This document shows positions 1 to 7,939 of a stretch of 43,162 bases of DNA, one piece after another (the stretch's first letter is position 1; every line of letters begins with the position of its first letter). The notes under the pieces were generated by a model. It was not told where the DNA came from. It did no database searches and saw nothing but the letters and a program-made list of their open reading frames with translations. This DNA comes from an uncultured Clostridia bacterium. Its GTDB lineage: Bacteria; Bacillota; Clostridia; TANB77; CAG-508. The position numbers were made by a program, and so were the translations under genes. The stretch is from assembly GCA_934155265.1 (NCBI GenBank), contig CAKPGU010000016.1:1-43162 (forward strand), given 5' to 3'.

Positions 1-1057
1 GTAGTTGATGAGATGGCTGGAATAAATACAACAATAGCAGAAATTCCAGTAGGAGAGTCAAGAAGTGTAGAAGGAACATACACAGTAACACAAAATGATA
101 TAGACAATAAAACAGAAATCAAGAATGTAGCAACAGCAGGAGATAAGACACCAGAAATAGATGTTACAGTAGAAAAACAACCAGGTTACACAGCAGTAAA
201 AACAGCTGATAAAGAAAAAGTAACAAAGGCAGGAGAAGTAATAACATATACAATTACAGTAACAAATACAGGAAATACAACATTAAAAGATATTCCAGTA
301 GTTGATGAGATGGCTGGAATAAATACAACAATAGCAGAAATTCCAGTAGGAGAGTCAAGAAGTGTAGAAGGAACATACACAGTAACACAAAATGATATAG
401 ACAATAAAACAGAAATCAAGAATGTAGCAACAGCAGGAGATAAGACACCAGAAATAGATGTTACAGTAGAAAAACAACCAGGTTACACAGCAGTAAAAAC
501 AGCTGATAAAGAAAAAGTAACAAAGGCAGGAGAAGTAATAACATATACAATTACAGTAACAAATACAGGAAATACAACATTAAAAGATATTCCAGTAGTT
601 GATGAGATGGCTGGAATAAATACAACAATAGCAGAAATTCCAGTAGGAGAGTCAAGAAGTGTAGAAGGAACATACACAGTAACACAAAATGATATAGACA
701 ATAAAACAGAAATCAAGAATGTAGCAACAGCAGGAGATAAGACACCAGAAATAGATGTTACAGTAGAAAAACAACCAGGTTACACAGCAGTAAAAACAGC
801 TGATAAAGAAAAAGTAACAAAGGCAGGAGAAGTAATAACATATACAATTACAGTAACAAATACAGGAAATACAACATTAAAAGATATTCCAGTAGTTGAT
901 GAGATGGCTGGAATAAATACAACAATAGCAGAAATTCCAGTAGGAGAGTCAAGAAGTGTAGAAGGAACATACACAGTAACACAAAATGATATAGACAATA
1001 AAACAGAAATCAAGAATGTAGCAACAGCAGGAGATAAGACACCAGAAATAGATGTTA
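1..1057 (+). repeat. Perfect 297-bp in-frame tandem repeat, about 3.56 copies in view
   Basis: Copies begin at 1, 298, 595 and 892. Full units match base for base by eye, and the fourth copy diverges at 1058. The unit is 99 codons, so copy-number change keeps the frame. More copies may lie upstream. Identity at synonymous sites implies very recent duplication or ongoing homogenisation. Confidence 0.95.
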
Positions 1058-4032
1058 ATGTAGAACAAAATCCAAGTATATTAGTAAATAAAGATGCAAC
1101 TGCAGTAAAAGCAAAAGATGCAGAAGGATTTACAGATATAACAGAGACAACAAAAGTAAGACCAGATGATGTTATAGAATATACAATAATGGTAACAAAT
1201 ACAGGAAATACAACATTAGAAGACATAAAAATAACAGATTCGTTAAATGTAAAATATGATGATAAAGATGTAAATGCAGGAAATACTGTATATACAATAG
1301 AATCATTAGAGCCAGGTAAGTATGTTGAAATAAAAGTTTATTACACAGTAACAGCAGAAGATGTAAAAACTGAAGGAACAATAAACAATGTGGCAACTGC
1401 AACAGCTAAAGATGGAACACATGATGATGATAATGATAATAAAGTTGTAAAAAATCCAAATACTCAAGTAACAGCAACAAAAGCATGGGAAAACATGGAT
1501 AGTGATGCTGCAAAAGCAAATACATTAACATCAATAAAACTACAAGTAAAAAATGGTGATACAGTAGTAGCAGAACAAGAAGTGACAGAAAAAGATAACT
1601 GGACATATACATTTAGAAACTTGCCAGTATATGATGCAAATGGAAACAAAATCACATATACAATAGATGAAGCTGTAGTGAATGCTAAAGACCAAGCAAA
1701 ATTAGATTTATATGAGAAATCAATTAAAAATGGAGTAATTACAAATACATTTAAACCAGAGAGAGTAACAGAAAAAACAGATGTTACAATGACAAAAGTA
1801 TGGGAAGACAACAATAATACATTCAATACAAGACCAGATAGCATAATATTAACAGTAAATGGTATAGATTATGAGGTAACAGGAACAAAGAAAGCTGATT
1901 CATGGTCAAGAACTGAAAATTTACCTAAATATGATGCAGAAGGAAGAGAAATATCTTATACTGCAACAGAAAAGACAGTGCCAACAGGATATGAAAAGGT
2001 ATCAGAAGAAGGTTTAACTGTAACAAATAGAGCAAATGAATTAATAAACAAAACAGCATATAAAGCAGATGCAAATGGCAACATTGGAAGTCCAGCTACA
2101 AATAAAGATACATTTGCAGCAAATGAAACAGTATATTATAAAATTACATTAAAAAATGCTGGAAGTGAGCCAATTTCAAAAACAGTTACAGACGAAATTC
2201 CATTAAGATTAACATTAAATACAGTTGATGGAAAAACTGGAGAAAGTGGAACAACTGACAAAGGAGACGATTGGACAGTTACTAAAAATGATAAAGAACA
2301 ATCAGTAGTAACATGGGAAGTAAAAGACTTAGCAGCAGGGAAAACAAGAGAATTAATAATAAAAGCAACAGTTGTAGCAGAAGCAGAATATAAAGATATA
2401 TGCAACAAGACAATTGATGGAACAACAGCATATACTGCAAAACTATTTGTAAGAAAAGATGGAAAAGTACCATATGAAGGTAGTGGAACTGGATATGATG
2501 CATCACTATATACAGGAGAACTAGGAACAGTTTACTTAAATAGCTCAGATTTACACTATGATACTAATGCAAACTTAAAGAATGATGATCTATATTATTT
2601 GATAAAAAATAATAATATAATAACAGACATGGTTGCAAAAGGAATAACAAGAACTCAATTAGTCGATGCATTAAAAACAAATGGAACAACATTAGCTGAT
2701 GATGAAGTTGTAGTATGGTATGTAATAAAGAATGAATCTGATGGATATCACATAGATGGTGTAATCAGAAAGATTTCATCATTAACAGAAATTACTAATA
2801 CAGCTTTTACAGATAAAGTAAGCTCAGACTCAACAATAAAATTAGAAGATATTGAAATTGGTCAAAGAGGAAGCATAACAGTAAAAAGTATTACATCTTC
2901 AACAGATACAGTATCAACACCAATGGATGTAGTATTTGTATTAGATACTTCTGGAAGTATGACATATACTTTAGAAGGAAAAAATGAAACGGCAGTAGAA
3001 GACAGTAGAGCTAAAGCTATGGTGAATGCAGTAAATAGTTCTATAAAAACTATAATGAGCAAAAATAAAGACAGTAGAGTAGGGGTAGTTGGATTTAGTG
3101 GAGATGCATCAACAATTATACCATTAGGAAATTATGCTCAAGGTATAAATTATTTAACAAGAGAATATTCAGCAGGTGATTGGTGGAATGGAAGTAGCCA
3201 GACAATAAAATCTAATGTTGGAAATAAATCATCAAGACAAGTAACAGGAGGAACTAATACACAATCAGGTATAAAATTAGGTGCAGAAATGCTTACAAGT
3301 AATCAGAATACAACAACAGCAACAGTTACTTTAAAAGACGGAACAACAAAGACTATAACTCGTACACCATTATTAATCTTAGTTACAGATGGGGAACCAA
3401 CATATTATTATGCTAGTGAAACTGCAACTGGAAAGGTTAATGGACATGGATATACAAAGGAAACAGACGAAAATTACTATTATTGGACATTAAGAACTGC
3501 TAAATATTGTAAAAAACAAATAACAAACAAATATTATAAAAACACTGATAAAACAGCTAAAGTATTTACAATAGGAATTGGATTAGACGGAAATGAAGCA
3601 GTAGCAATGTTAGATCCAACTGCAGACAAAGTAAATGCATGCAACAACAATAATTGGCAACAAAAAGCACTATATGATTTAATTACAAACAATGGAACAG
3701 CACCAGGTGCATATAGTTATGCAGATGGAAGTAAAACAGGAGAAATAACAGAAAGTGACTTAACAAACTTCTTAAATACATCTATAGATTCTTCATCAGA
3801 GAATGAAGAAAATAGAGCAATAACAGTAGAAGAATCTAAAGCAAGAAGAGTTGAACTTGGAAATATTAATACAAGCAAAGAATTTGAATTAAAAGTTGGT
3901 GAAAAGACTTATAGTTCAATAAGTGCTGCACAAAATGCAGGTTACTTAAAGAAAGATTCAAAAGGATACTATATTGACTTAACTAAAGTTGAAAGAAGTA
4001 CAGATGTTGATGTAACATACTGGGCAAATTAA
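1..4032 (+). CDS. Large repetitive surface adhesin with von Willebrand A domain (5' end outside window)
   Basis: The reading frame is open from base 1, so the gene starts upstream and the ATG at 13 is only an internal Met. Seen, in window codons: about 3.5 identical 99-residue DUF11-like beta domains (1-352), a divergent copy (to about 480), two Cna-B-like domains (about 485-680, with TKAWEN and TKVWED openings), another DUF11-like domain, an uncharacterised stretch, then a von Willebrand A domain (about 973-1270) with MIDAS motif DTSGS and LVTDGEP. Such proteins are extracellular adhesins or pilus-like stalks, and the vWA domain probably binds a ligand through a metal ion. The C-terminus ends in DVTYWAN with no LPXTG motif, no membrane helix and no basic tail, so anchoring must come from the unseen N-terminus or another route. 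Domain class is confident; ligand unknown. Confidence 0.85.
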   Translation, partial: VVDEMAGINTTIAEIPVGESRSVEGTYTVTQNDIDNKTEIKNVATAGDKTPEIDVTVEKQPGYTAVKTADKEKVTKAGEVITYTITVTNTGNTTLKDIPVVDEMAGINTTIAEIPVGESRSVEGTYTVTQNDIDNKTEIKNVATAGDKTPEIDVTVEKQPGYTAVKTADKEKVTKAGEVITYTITVTNTGNTTLKDIPVVDEMAGINTTIAEIPVGESRSVEGTYTVTQNDIDNKTEIKNVATAGDKTPEIDVTVEKQPGYTAVKTADKEKVTKAGEVITYTITVTNTGNTTLKDIPVVDEMAGINTTIAEIPVGESRSVEGTYTVTQNDIDNKTEIKNVATAGDKTPEIDVNVEQNPSILVNKDATAVKAKDAEGFTDITETTKVRPDDVIEYTIMVTNTGNTTLEDIKITDSLNVKYDDKDVNAGNTVYTIESLEPGKYVEIKVYYTVTAEDVKTEGTINNVATATAKDGTHDDDNDNKVVKNPNTQVTATKAWENMDSDAAKANTLTSIKLQVKNGDTVVAEQEVTEKDNWTYTFRNLPVYDANGNKITYTIDEAVVNAKDQAKLDLYEKSIKNGVITNTFKPERVTEKTDVTMTKVWEDNNNTFNTRPDSIILTVNGIDYEVTGTKKADSWSRTENLPKYDAEGREISYTATEKTVPTGYEKVSEEGLTVTNRANELINKTAYKADANGNIGSPATNKDTFAANETVYYKITLKNAGSEPISKTVTDEIPLRLTLNTVDGKTGESGTTDKGDDWTVTKNDKEQSVVTWEVKDLAAGKTRELIIKATVVAEAEYKDICNKTIDGTTAYTAKLFVRKDGKVPYEGSGTGYDASLYTGELGTVYLNSSDLHYDTNANLKNDDLYYLIKNNNIITDMVAKGITRTQLVDALKTNGTTLADDEVVVWYVIKNESDGYHIDGVIRKISSLTEITNTAFTDKVSSDSTIKLEDIEIGQRGSITVKSITSSTDTVSTPMDVVFVLDTSGSMTYTLEGKNETAVEDSRAKAMVNAVNSSIKTIMSKNKDSRVGVVGFSGDASTIIPLGNYAQGINYLTREYSAGDWWNGSSQTIKSNVGNKSSRQVTGGTNTQSGIKLGAEMLTSNQNTTTATVTLKDGTTKTITRTPLLILVTDGEPTYYYASETATGKVNGHGYTKETDENYYYWTLRTAKYCKKQITNKYYKNTDKTAKVFTIGIGLDGNEAVAMLDPTADKVNACNNNNWQQKALYDLITNNGTAPGAYSYADGSKTGEITESDLTNFLNTSIDSSSENEENRAITVEESKARRVELGNINTSKEFELKVGEKTYSSISAAQNAGYLKKDSKGYYIDLTKVERSTDVDVTYWAN

Positions 4033-4040
4033 TAATTAAA

Positions 4041-4070
4041 AGAGAATTTCGAAAGAAATTCTCTTTTTAA
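4041..4070 (+). terminator. Bidirectional intrinsic terminator
   Basis: A 10-bp stem AGAGAATTTC / GAAATTCTCT with a GAAA tetraloop is followed by TTTTT on the plus strand and preceded by an A run. It ends the adhesin gene and also the convergent tmcAL gene, whose stop overlaps its edge. Confidence 0.9.
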
Positions 4071-5308
4071 AGTGTAATTAATTTATGAGTATAATCTAAA
4101 TTGCCAATAGAATCATATTCATAAGCTAGATTATAAACATTAGTAGCCCAAATATCCTTTTCCATCATCAATTTTAAATTCTTATTAGAACAATTATCCG
4201 TAAATTTTTTAACAGAAGTAACAACATCTAATCTTTTATTAATCTTAGAAATTTCGCTAAAAATATCACGACCTTTATCGTTAAAACCTAAAACTCTTAT
4301 ATAAGGCTTTGTGTTCATAGAAATTTCCATATCTTTTTTATTTATTCCAAGAATTGCATATAAAAGAATACGTTGTAATCTAGTTTGAGTGTATCTTTTT
4401 GTATTAATAATTGATAATAATTCAGAAACACTATTGCATTTATTAGCAGCAGATTTTATTGCAAATTCAAGACCTTCTGCAACATCAGGAAGGTTTGCAA
4501 TTTCATCTGTTGACATTTTGCGTAAAGAATAAATAATAATTTTATCGAAAGTTGAAATACTTTTAACAACATTACCATTTTTAATACTATCTTCTAAAAG
4601 GTTATACGAATGTTCTGGCATAAACTTTTGCAATAGGGAAATATCAAATGTAGATTGACAAATATTTCGTATAGCAGAGCCACTTGCAAATCTTGAATCA
4701 ACAGGGATTATACTATCATTATATCCAGAATCTTTTCTTTTCATGGTAATAGGTTGAATATTACTTTTTTGCCTTTTTAAAGCTTTTAAATATTCAACAC
4801 CTAAAATATTATTAGGTGTTGATAAAACATTAGCAAATCTACGAACATCATTTAAATACATCATTAAAGCTCTTTCACGAGCTTTTGGAAAAGATACTCC
4901 TCTTGAAAGTTCATGAGATAATAAAGTTTTATACTCAGAAGGTTCGTATGCTAGGACATTTGCAATATCATCTAAGATAGAAATATTATCACATTCACTG
5001 CCAAAGGAGATATAATCAACAATGCCTAAAGAATTCAAGATTTTTACTGCTCCTGATGCAAAATTTTCAGCACTAGAAAGAGCATAAAGAGTAGGCAATT
5101 CTATTACTAAATCAACACCATTTTCAATAGCCATTTGTGTTTTAATCCATTTATCAACAATGGATACATCACCTCTTTGGGTGAAATTTCCACTCATTAC
5201 AGCTATAGAATAATCAGAATTTGTAATTTTTTTTGATTCAATTAGATGATGCAAATGACCATTATGAAATGGATTGTATTCAGCTACAATTCCTAGTACA
5301 TTACTCAT
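4067..5308 (-). CDS. tmcAL: tRNA(Met) cytidine acetate ligase TmcAL (YlbM family)
   Basis: A 413-residue nucleotidyltransferase-fold protein. The N-terminus GIVAEYNPFHNGHLHHL carries the HxGH nucleotide-binding signature (HNGH), and VMSGNFTQRGD follows near residue 40, both diagnostic of this family. Members activate acetate with ATP and acetylate the wobble cytidine (ac4C34) of elongator tRNA-Met, in the cytoplasm. Length is normal for the family. The start is fixed by a GGGAGG site seven bases upstream of the ATG. It is convergent with the adhesin gene and divergent from rnhA. Apparently a single-gene unit. Confidence 0.93.
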   Translation of the reverse strand: MSNVLGIVAEYNPFHNGHLHHLIESKKITNSDYSIAVMSGNFTQRGDVSIVDKWIKTQMAIENGVDLVIELPTLYALSSAENFASGAVKILNSLGIVDYISFGSECDNISILDDIANVLAYEPSEYKTLLSHELSRGVSFPKARERALMMYLNDVRRFANVLSTPNNILGVEYLKALKRQKSNIQPITMKRKDSGYNDSIIPVDSRFASGSAIRNICQSTFDISLLQKFMPEHSYNLLEDSIKNGNVVKSISTFDKIIIYSLRKMSTDEIANLPDVAEGLEFAIKSAANKCNSVSELLSIINTKRYTQTRLQRILLYAILGINKKDMEISMNTKPYIRVLGFNDKGRDIFSEISKINKRLDVVTSVKKFTDNCSNKNLKLMMEKDIWATNVYNLAYEYDSIGNLDYTHKLITL

Positions 5309-5326
5309 GAAAACCTCCCAAAAATA

Positions 5327-5355
5327 TTGATAATTTCTTAATTTATTGGTATAAT
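5327..5355 (+). promoter_or_regulatory. SigA-type promoter for rnhA
   Basis: TTGATA (5327-5332), 17-bp spacer, TATAAT (5350-5355), about 70 bases before the rnhA start and in the divergent gap with tmcAL. Confidence 0.75.
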
Positions 5356-5425
5356 CTTATCACAAAACATATAAAAAACAAATAGATATAAGTAAAAAAA
5401 TAAAAAAGTTTTATTGGAGGCTATA

Positions 5426-5863
5426 ATGGAAGAAAAAGTTATAATTTATACAGATGGTGCATGTTCAGGAAATCCAGGTCCAGGAGGATGGGGAGCAATT
5501 CTTATGTACAAAGATGCAAAAAAAGAAATCTCAGGAGGAATGAAAAATACAACTAATAATATAATGGAGATTACAGCTGTTGTAGAGGCTCTTAAGTGTT
5601 TAAAGGTTGAAAGTGATGTTCAAGTTTATAGTGATAGTGCATATACTGTTAATGCTTTTAAACAGGGATGGATTTATAATTGGATGAAAAATGGTTGGAG
5701 AACAGCTAATAAGGAACCAGTAAAAAATAAAGAACTTTGGCAAGAGTTGTATGCTTTGACGAAAAAACATAAAGTCGAGTTTATAAAGGTTAAAGGTCAT
5801 GCTGATAATGAGTTTAATAATAGATGTGACGAAATGGCACGAAACGAAATTTTGAAGTTATGA
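5426..5863 (+). CDS. rnhA: Ribonuclease HI
   Basis: A 145-residue protein that cleaves the RNA strand of RNA-DNA hybrids (Okazaki primers, R-loops) in the cytoplasm. The four acidic catalytic residues are visible: Asp in YTDGACSGNPGPGG, Glu in NNIMEITAV, Asp in YSDSAYTVN and Asp in GHADNEFNNRCDEMA. The basic loop after NWMKNGW resembles the E. coli type. An in-frame TTG at 5414 overlaps the GGAGG ribosome binding site, so the ATG at 5426, five bases after it, is chosen. Full family length. Confidence 0.96.
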   Translation: MEEKVIIYTDGACSGNPGPGGWGAILMYKDAKKEISGGMKNTTNNIMEITAVVEALKCLKVESDVQVYSDSAYTVNAFKQGWIYNWMKNGWRTANKEPVKNKELWQELYALTKKHKVEFIKVKGHADNEFNNRCDEMARNEILKL

Positions 5864-5937
5864 TACAGTTTTCATTAAATGTATAAAATCCCAAGAATTG
5901 TATAAAATAATATAAATTTTATGCAAAGGGTGATAAG

Positions 5938-6615
5938 ATGAAAAACAAAATAATTGGATTTATAGCAATAATGATATTGGTAATTTCATTTATAACAGTG
6001 TTAGCAGTACAAAATAATGAAGTATTAGCATTATCAAAATATGGTTCTAGAGGAAGTGAAGTAAGAACAATACAAGATAAATTAAAAAGATGGGGATATT
6101 ATACAGGAAGTGTTGATGGGATATATGGAAGTTTAACAGTATCAGCAGTAAAAAAATTTCAACAAAAAAACGGACTAACGGTTGATGGAATTGCTGGAAC
6201 TAAAACATTAAAAGCAATGGGAATAATGACAAGTTCATCATCTGGAGGCTCATCAAGCAATAACTCATCAAACGTAAATCTATTAGCAAAAGCAATATAT
6301 GGAGAAGCAAGAGGGGAGCCATATACAGGACAAGTTGCAGTTGGAGCTGTAATAATGAATAGAGTAAAAAGTAGTAAATTTCCAAATACGATATCAGGGG
6401 TAATATATCAAAGTGGAGCATTTGATGCAGTTTCAGATGGACAAATAAATTTAAATCCAGATAGTACTGCTAAAAAGGCTGCACAAGATGCCTTAAACGG
6501 TTGGGATCCATCTTATGGAGCGATATATTATTTTAATCCAAGCACTGCAACTAATAAGTGGATTTGGTCAAGACCTCTTACAGTTACAATTGGAAAACAT
6601 AGATTTTGTAAATAA
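5938..6615 (+). CDS. sleB: Spore cortex-lytic enzyme, SleB type (peptidoglycan-binding plus hydrolase_2)
   Basis: A 225-residue exported protein: signal peptide (residues 1-32, hydrophobic core FIAIMILVISFITVLAV), peptidoglycan-binding type 1 domain (about 35-92, with WGYYTGSVDGIYG), a Ser/Asn linker, then a hydrolase_2 domain (about 113-225). That domain has the catalytic Glu in YGEARGE and the family features AVGAVIMNRV, YQSGAFDAVSDG and YYFNPSTATNKW. Homologues are lytic transglycosylases that digest the muramic-lactam cortex during germination. The spore role is inferred from family and from the nearby sporulation genes; a vegetative wall hydrolase is the alternative. No ypeB is adjacent. 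Confidence 0.85.
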   Translation: MKNKIIGFIAIMILVISFITVLAVQNNEVLALSKYGSRGSEVRTIQDKLKRWGYYTGSVDGIYGSLTVSAVKKFQQKNGLTVDGIAGTKTLKAMGIMTSSSSGGSSSNNSSNVNLLAKAIYGEARGEPYTGQVAVGAVIMNRVKSSKFPNTISGVIYQSGAFDAVSDGQINLNPDSTAKKAAQDALNGWDPSYGAIYYFNPSTATNKWIWSRPLTVTIGKHRFCK

Positions 6616-6632
6616 TAGAATTTATATCATAA

Positions 6633-6656
6633 AAAGACTAGGAAAACCTAGTCTTT
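6633..6656 (+). terminator. Bidirectional terminator
   Basis: Perfect 10-bp stem AAAGACTAGG / CCTAGTCTTT with loop AAAA, between convergent sleB and the small membrane-protein gene. Short A/T runs flank both sides. Confidence 0.85.
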
Positions 6657-6674
6657 AAATTATTATAATTTATA

Positions 6675-7007
6675 TTATCTTTTCAATCTAATTAAAATAG
6701 CTATACCTAATAAAATAAGTAAAACTCCAACAACAATTAAAGCAATACATAAAATATTAGTCAATTCTAAATCAAAGTCAGATGTTGTAACTGTTGAAGA
6801 TAATGTTGATGAAGTGGAAGTAGAAGTGTTTTTATTACTATTAGAGCTAGTATTGCTAGAATTTGTATTAGTAGAATTAGAACTATTAGAGCTAGTATTT
6901 GTATTATTTCCTAAATCCATATTAACAGCGGCAAAAATATATGAGCTATTAAAAAGAACGATTAAAGCTACTGATAAAATACTAATAAATTTCAATAATT
7001 TTGACAT
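6675..7007 (-). CDS. Small exported Ser/Asn/Thr-rich protein with C-terminal membrane helix
   Basis: Not a family I recognise. The 110 residues comprise a signal-peptide-like segment (1-27, ending YIFAAV), a low-complexity linker of Ser, Asn and Thr (about 30-75), a short acidic patch (DFDLELTN) and a C-terminal transmembrane helix (about 82-105, ILCIALIVVGVLLILLGIAI) closed by RLKR. The layout suggests a stalk held on the outer membrane face by its C-terminal helix. The AGGAGG site nine bases before the ATG fixes the start. The low-complexity stretch may vary in length between strains. Confidence 0.7.
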   Translation of the reverse strand: MSKLLKFISILSVALIVLFNSSYIFAAVNMDLGNNTNTSSNSSNSTNTNSSNTSSNSNKNTSTSTSSTLSSTVTTSDFDLELTNILCIALIVVGVLLILLGIAILIRLKR

Positions 7008-7110
7008 TTGTATATACCTCCTATAAAATGTACATTTTTACGATTCGATATTTCTTAAATTATAATACCAAAACAAGGAAAAAAAGTCAATAAAAATTAT
7101 AAAAATGGTA

Positions 7111-7139
7111 TTCAAAATGATATGAAAATATGATATACT
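7111..7139 (+). promoter_or_regulatory. Probable promoter for the ABC transporter operon
   Basis: TTCAAA (7111-7116), 17-bp spacer, TATACT (7134-7139), about 55 bases before the ATPase start. The -35 is weak, so strength or activator need is uncertain. Confidence 0.5.
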
Positions 7140-7192
7140 TTCAATCAAATTAGAACAAAAATAGGAAAACTATTATATAAGGAGTGATAAAA

Positions 7193-7894
7193 ATGTCTTA
7201 TATTGATTTTAAAAATGTATGTAAAGAATACAAAATGGGAGAAGTAAAAATAAAAGCATTAGAAAATACAAATTTTAGCATAGAAAAAGGAGAATTAGTT
7301 GTAATTGTAGGACCATCAGGAGCAGGAAAAACAACAACATTAAATATATTAGGAGGAATGGATACTGCAACTTCTGGAAAAGTAACAGTTGATGGAAAAG
7401 AAATAACAAAATTAAAAAATAAAGAAATAATAAAATATAGAAGAGAAGATATTGGATTTGTATTTCAATTTTATAATTTAGTACAAAATTTAACAGCAAA
7501 AGAAAATGTAGAATTAGCAACACAAATATGTAAAGATTCATTAGATCCAGTAGAAGTATTAGAGAAAGTAGGATTAAAAGATAGAATGAACAATTTTCCA
7601 TCACAATTATCTGGTGGAGAACAACAAAGAGTAGCAATAGCAAGAGCAATTGCGAAGAATCCAAAATTATTACTATGTGATGAGCCAACAGGGGCATTAG
7701 ACTACAAAACTGGTAAGCAAATTTTAAAACTATTACAAGATACTGCAAGAAAAGAAAATATGACAGTATTAATAATAACTCATAACACAGCAATTGCACC
7801 AATGGCAGACAAAGTAATTCATTTCAAAAATGGAACAGCAGAGAAAATTGAAATAAATGAAAAACCACAACCTATAGAAGAAATTGAGTGGTAA
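7193..7894 (+). CDS. ABC transporter ATPase, LolD/MacB/FtsE-like
   Basis: A 233-residue nucleotide-binding subunit with Walker A GPSGAGKTT, Q-loop FQFYNLVQNLT, signature LSGGEQQRVAIARA, Walker B LLLCDEPTGALD and switch His in ITHNTA. Sequence type matches ATPases that drive FtsX-like permeases, and the partner lies directly downstream. A GTG at 7184 lies inside the GGAG site, so the ATG at 7193 is the start. Substrate unknown: such pairs export peptides or lipids, confer resistance to cell-wall-active peptides, or signal to wall hydrolases. Confidence 0.92.
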   Translation: MSYIDFKNVCKEYKMGEVKIKALENTNFSIEKGELVVIVGPSGAGKTTTLNILGGMDTATSGKVTVDGKEITKLKNKEIIKYRREDIGFVFQFYNLVQNLTAKENVELATQICKDSLDPVEVLEKVGLKDRMNNFPSQLSGGEQQRVAIARAIAKNPKLLLCDEPTGALDYKTGKQILKLLQDTARKENMTVLIITHNTAIAPMADKVIHFKNGTAEKIEINEKPQPIEEIEW

Positions 7895-7898
7895 ATTT

Positions 7899-7918
7899 GG
7901 GACCGGGTACAAAATTTT
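7899..7918 (+). repeat. Family A repeat, single half-site
   Basis: GGGACCGGGTACAAAATTTT begins five bases after the ATPase stop, in the short gap before the permease. No inverted partner is near, unlike the other three family A loci. Confidence 0.8.
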
Positions 7919-7939
7919 ACTATTGTGAAAGGAGTCAAA

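Noticed and set aside
186..1226. Repeated identical antisense open frames over the adhesin
   Set aside because: They are the reverse-strand shadow of the 297-bp repeat, with no ribosome binding sites.
4000..4032. Sortase anchor on the adhesin
   Set aside because: No LPXTG-like motif, hydrophobic helix or basic tail occurs before the stop.
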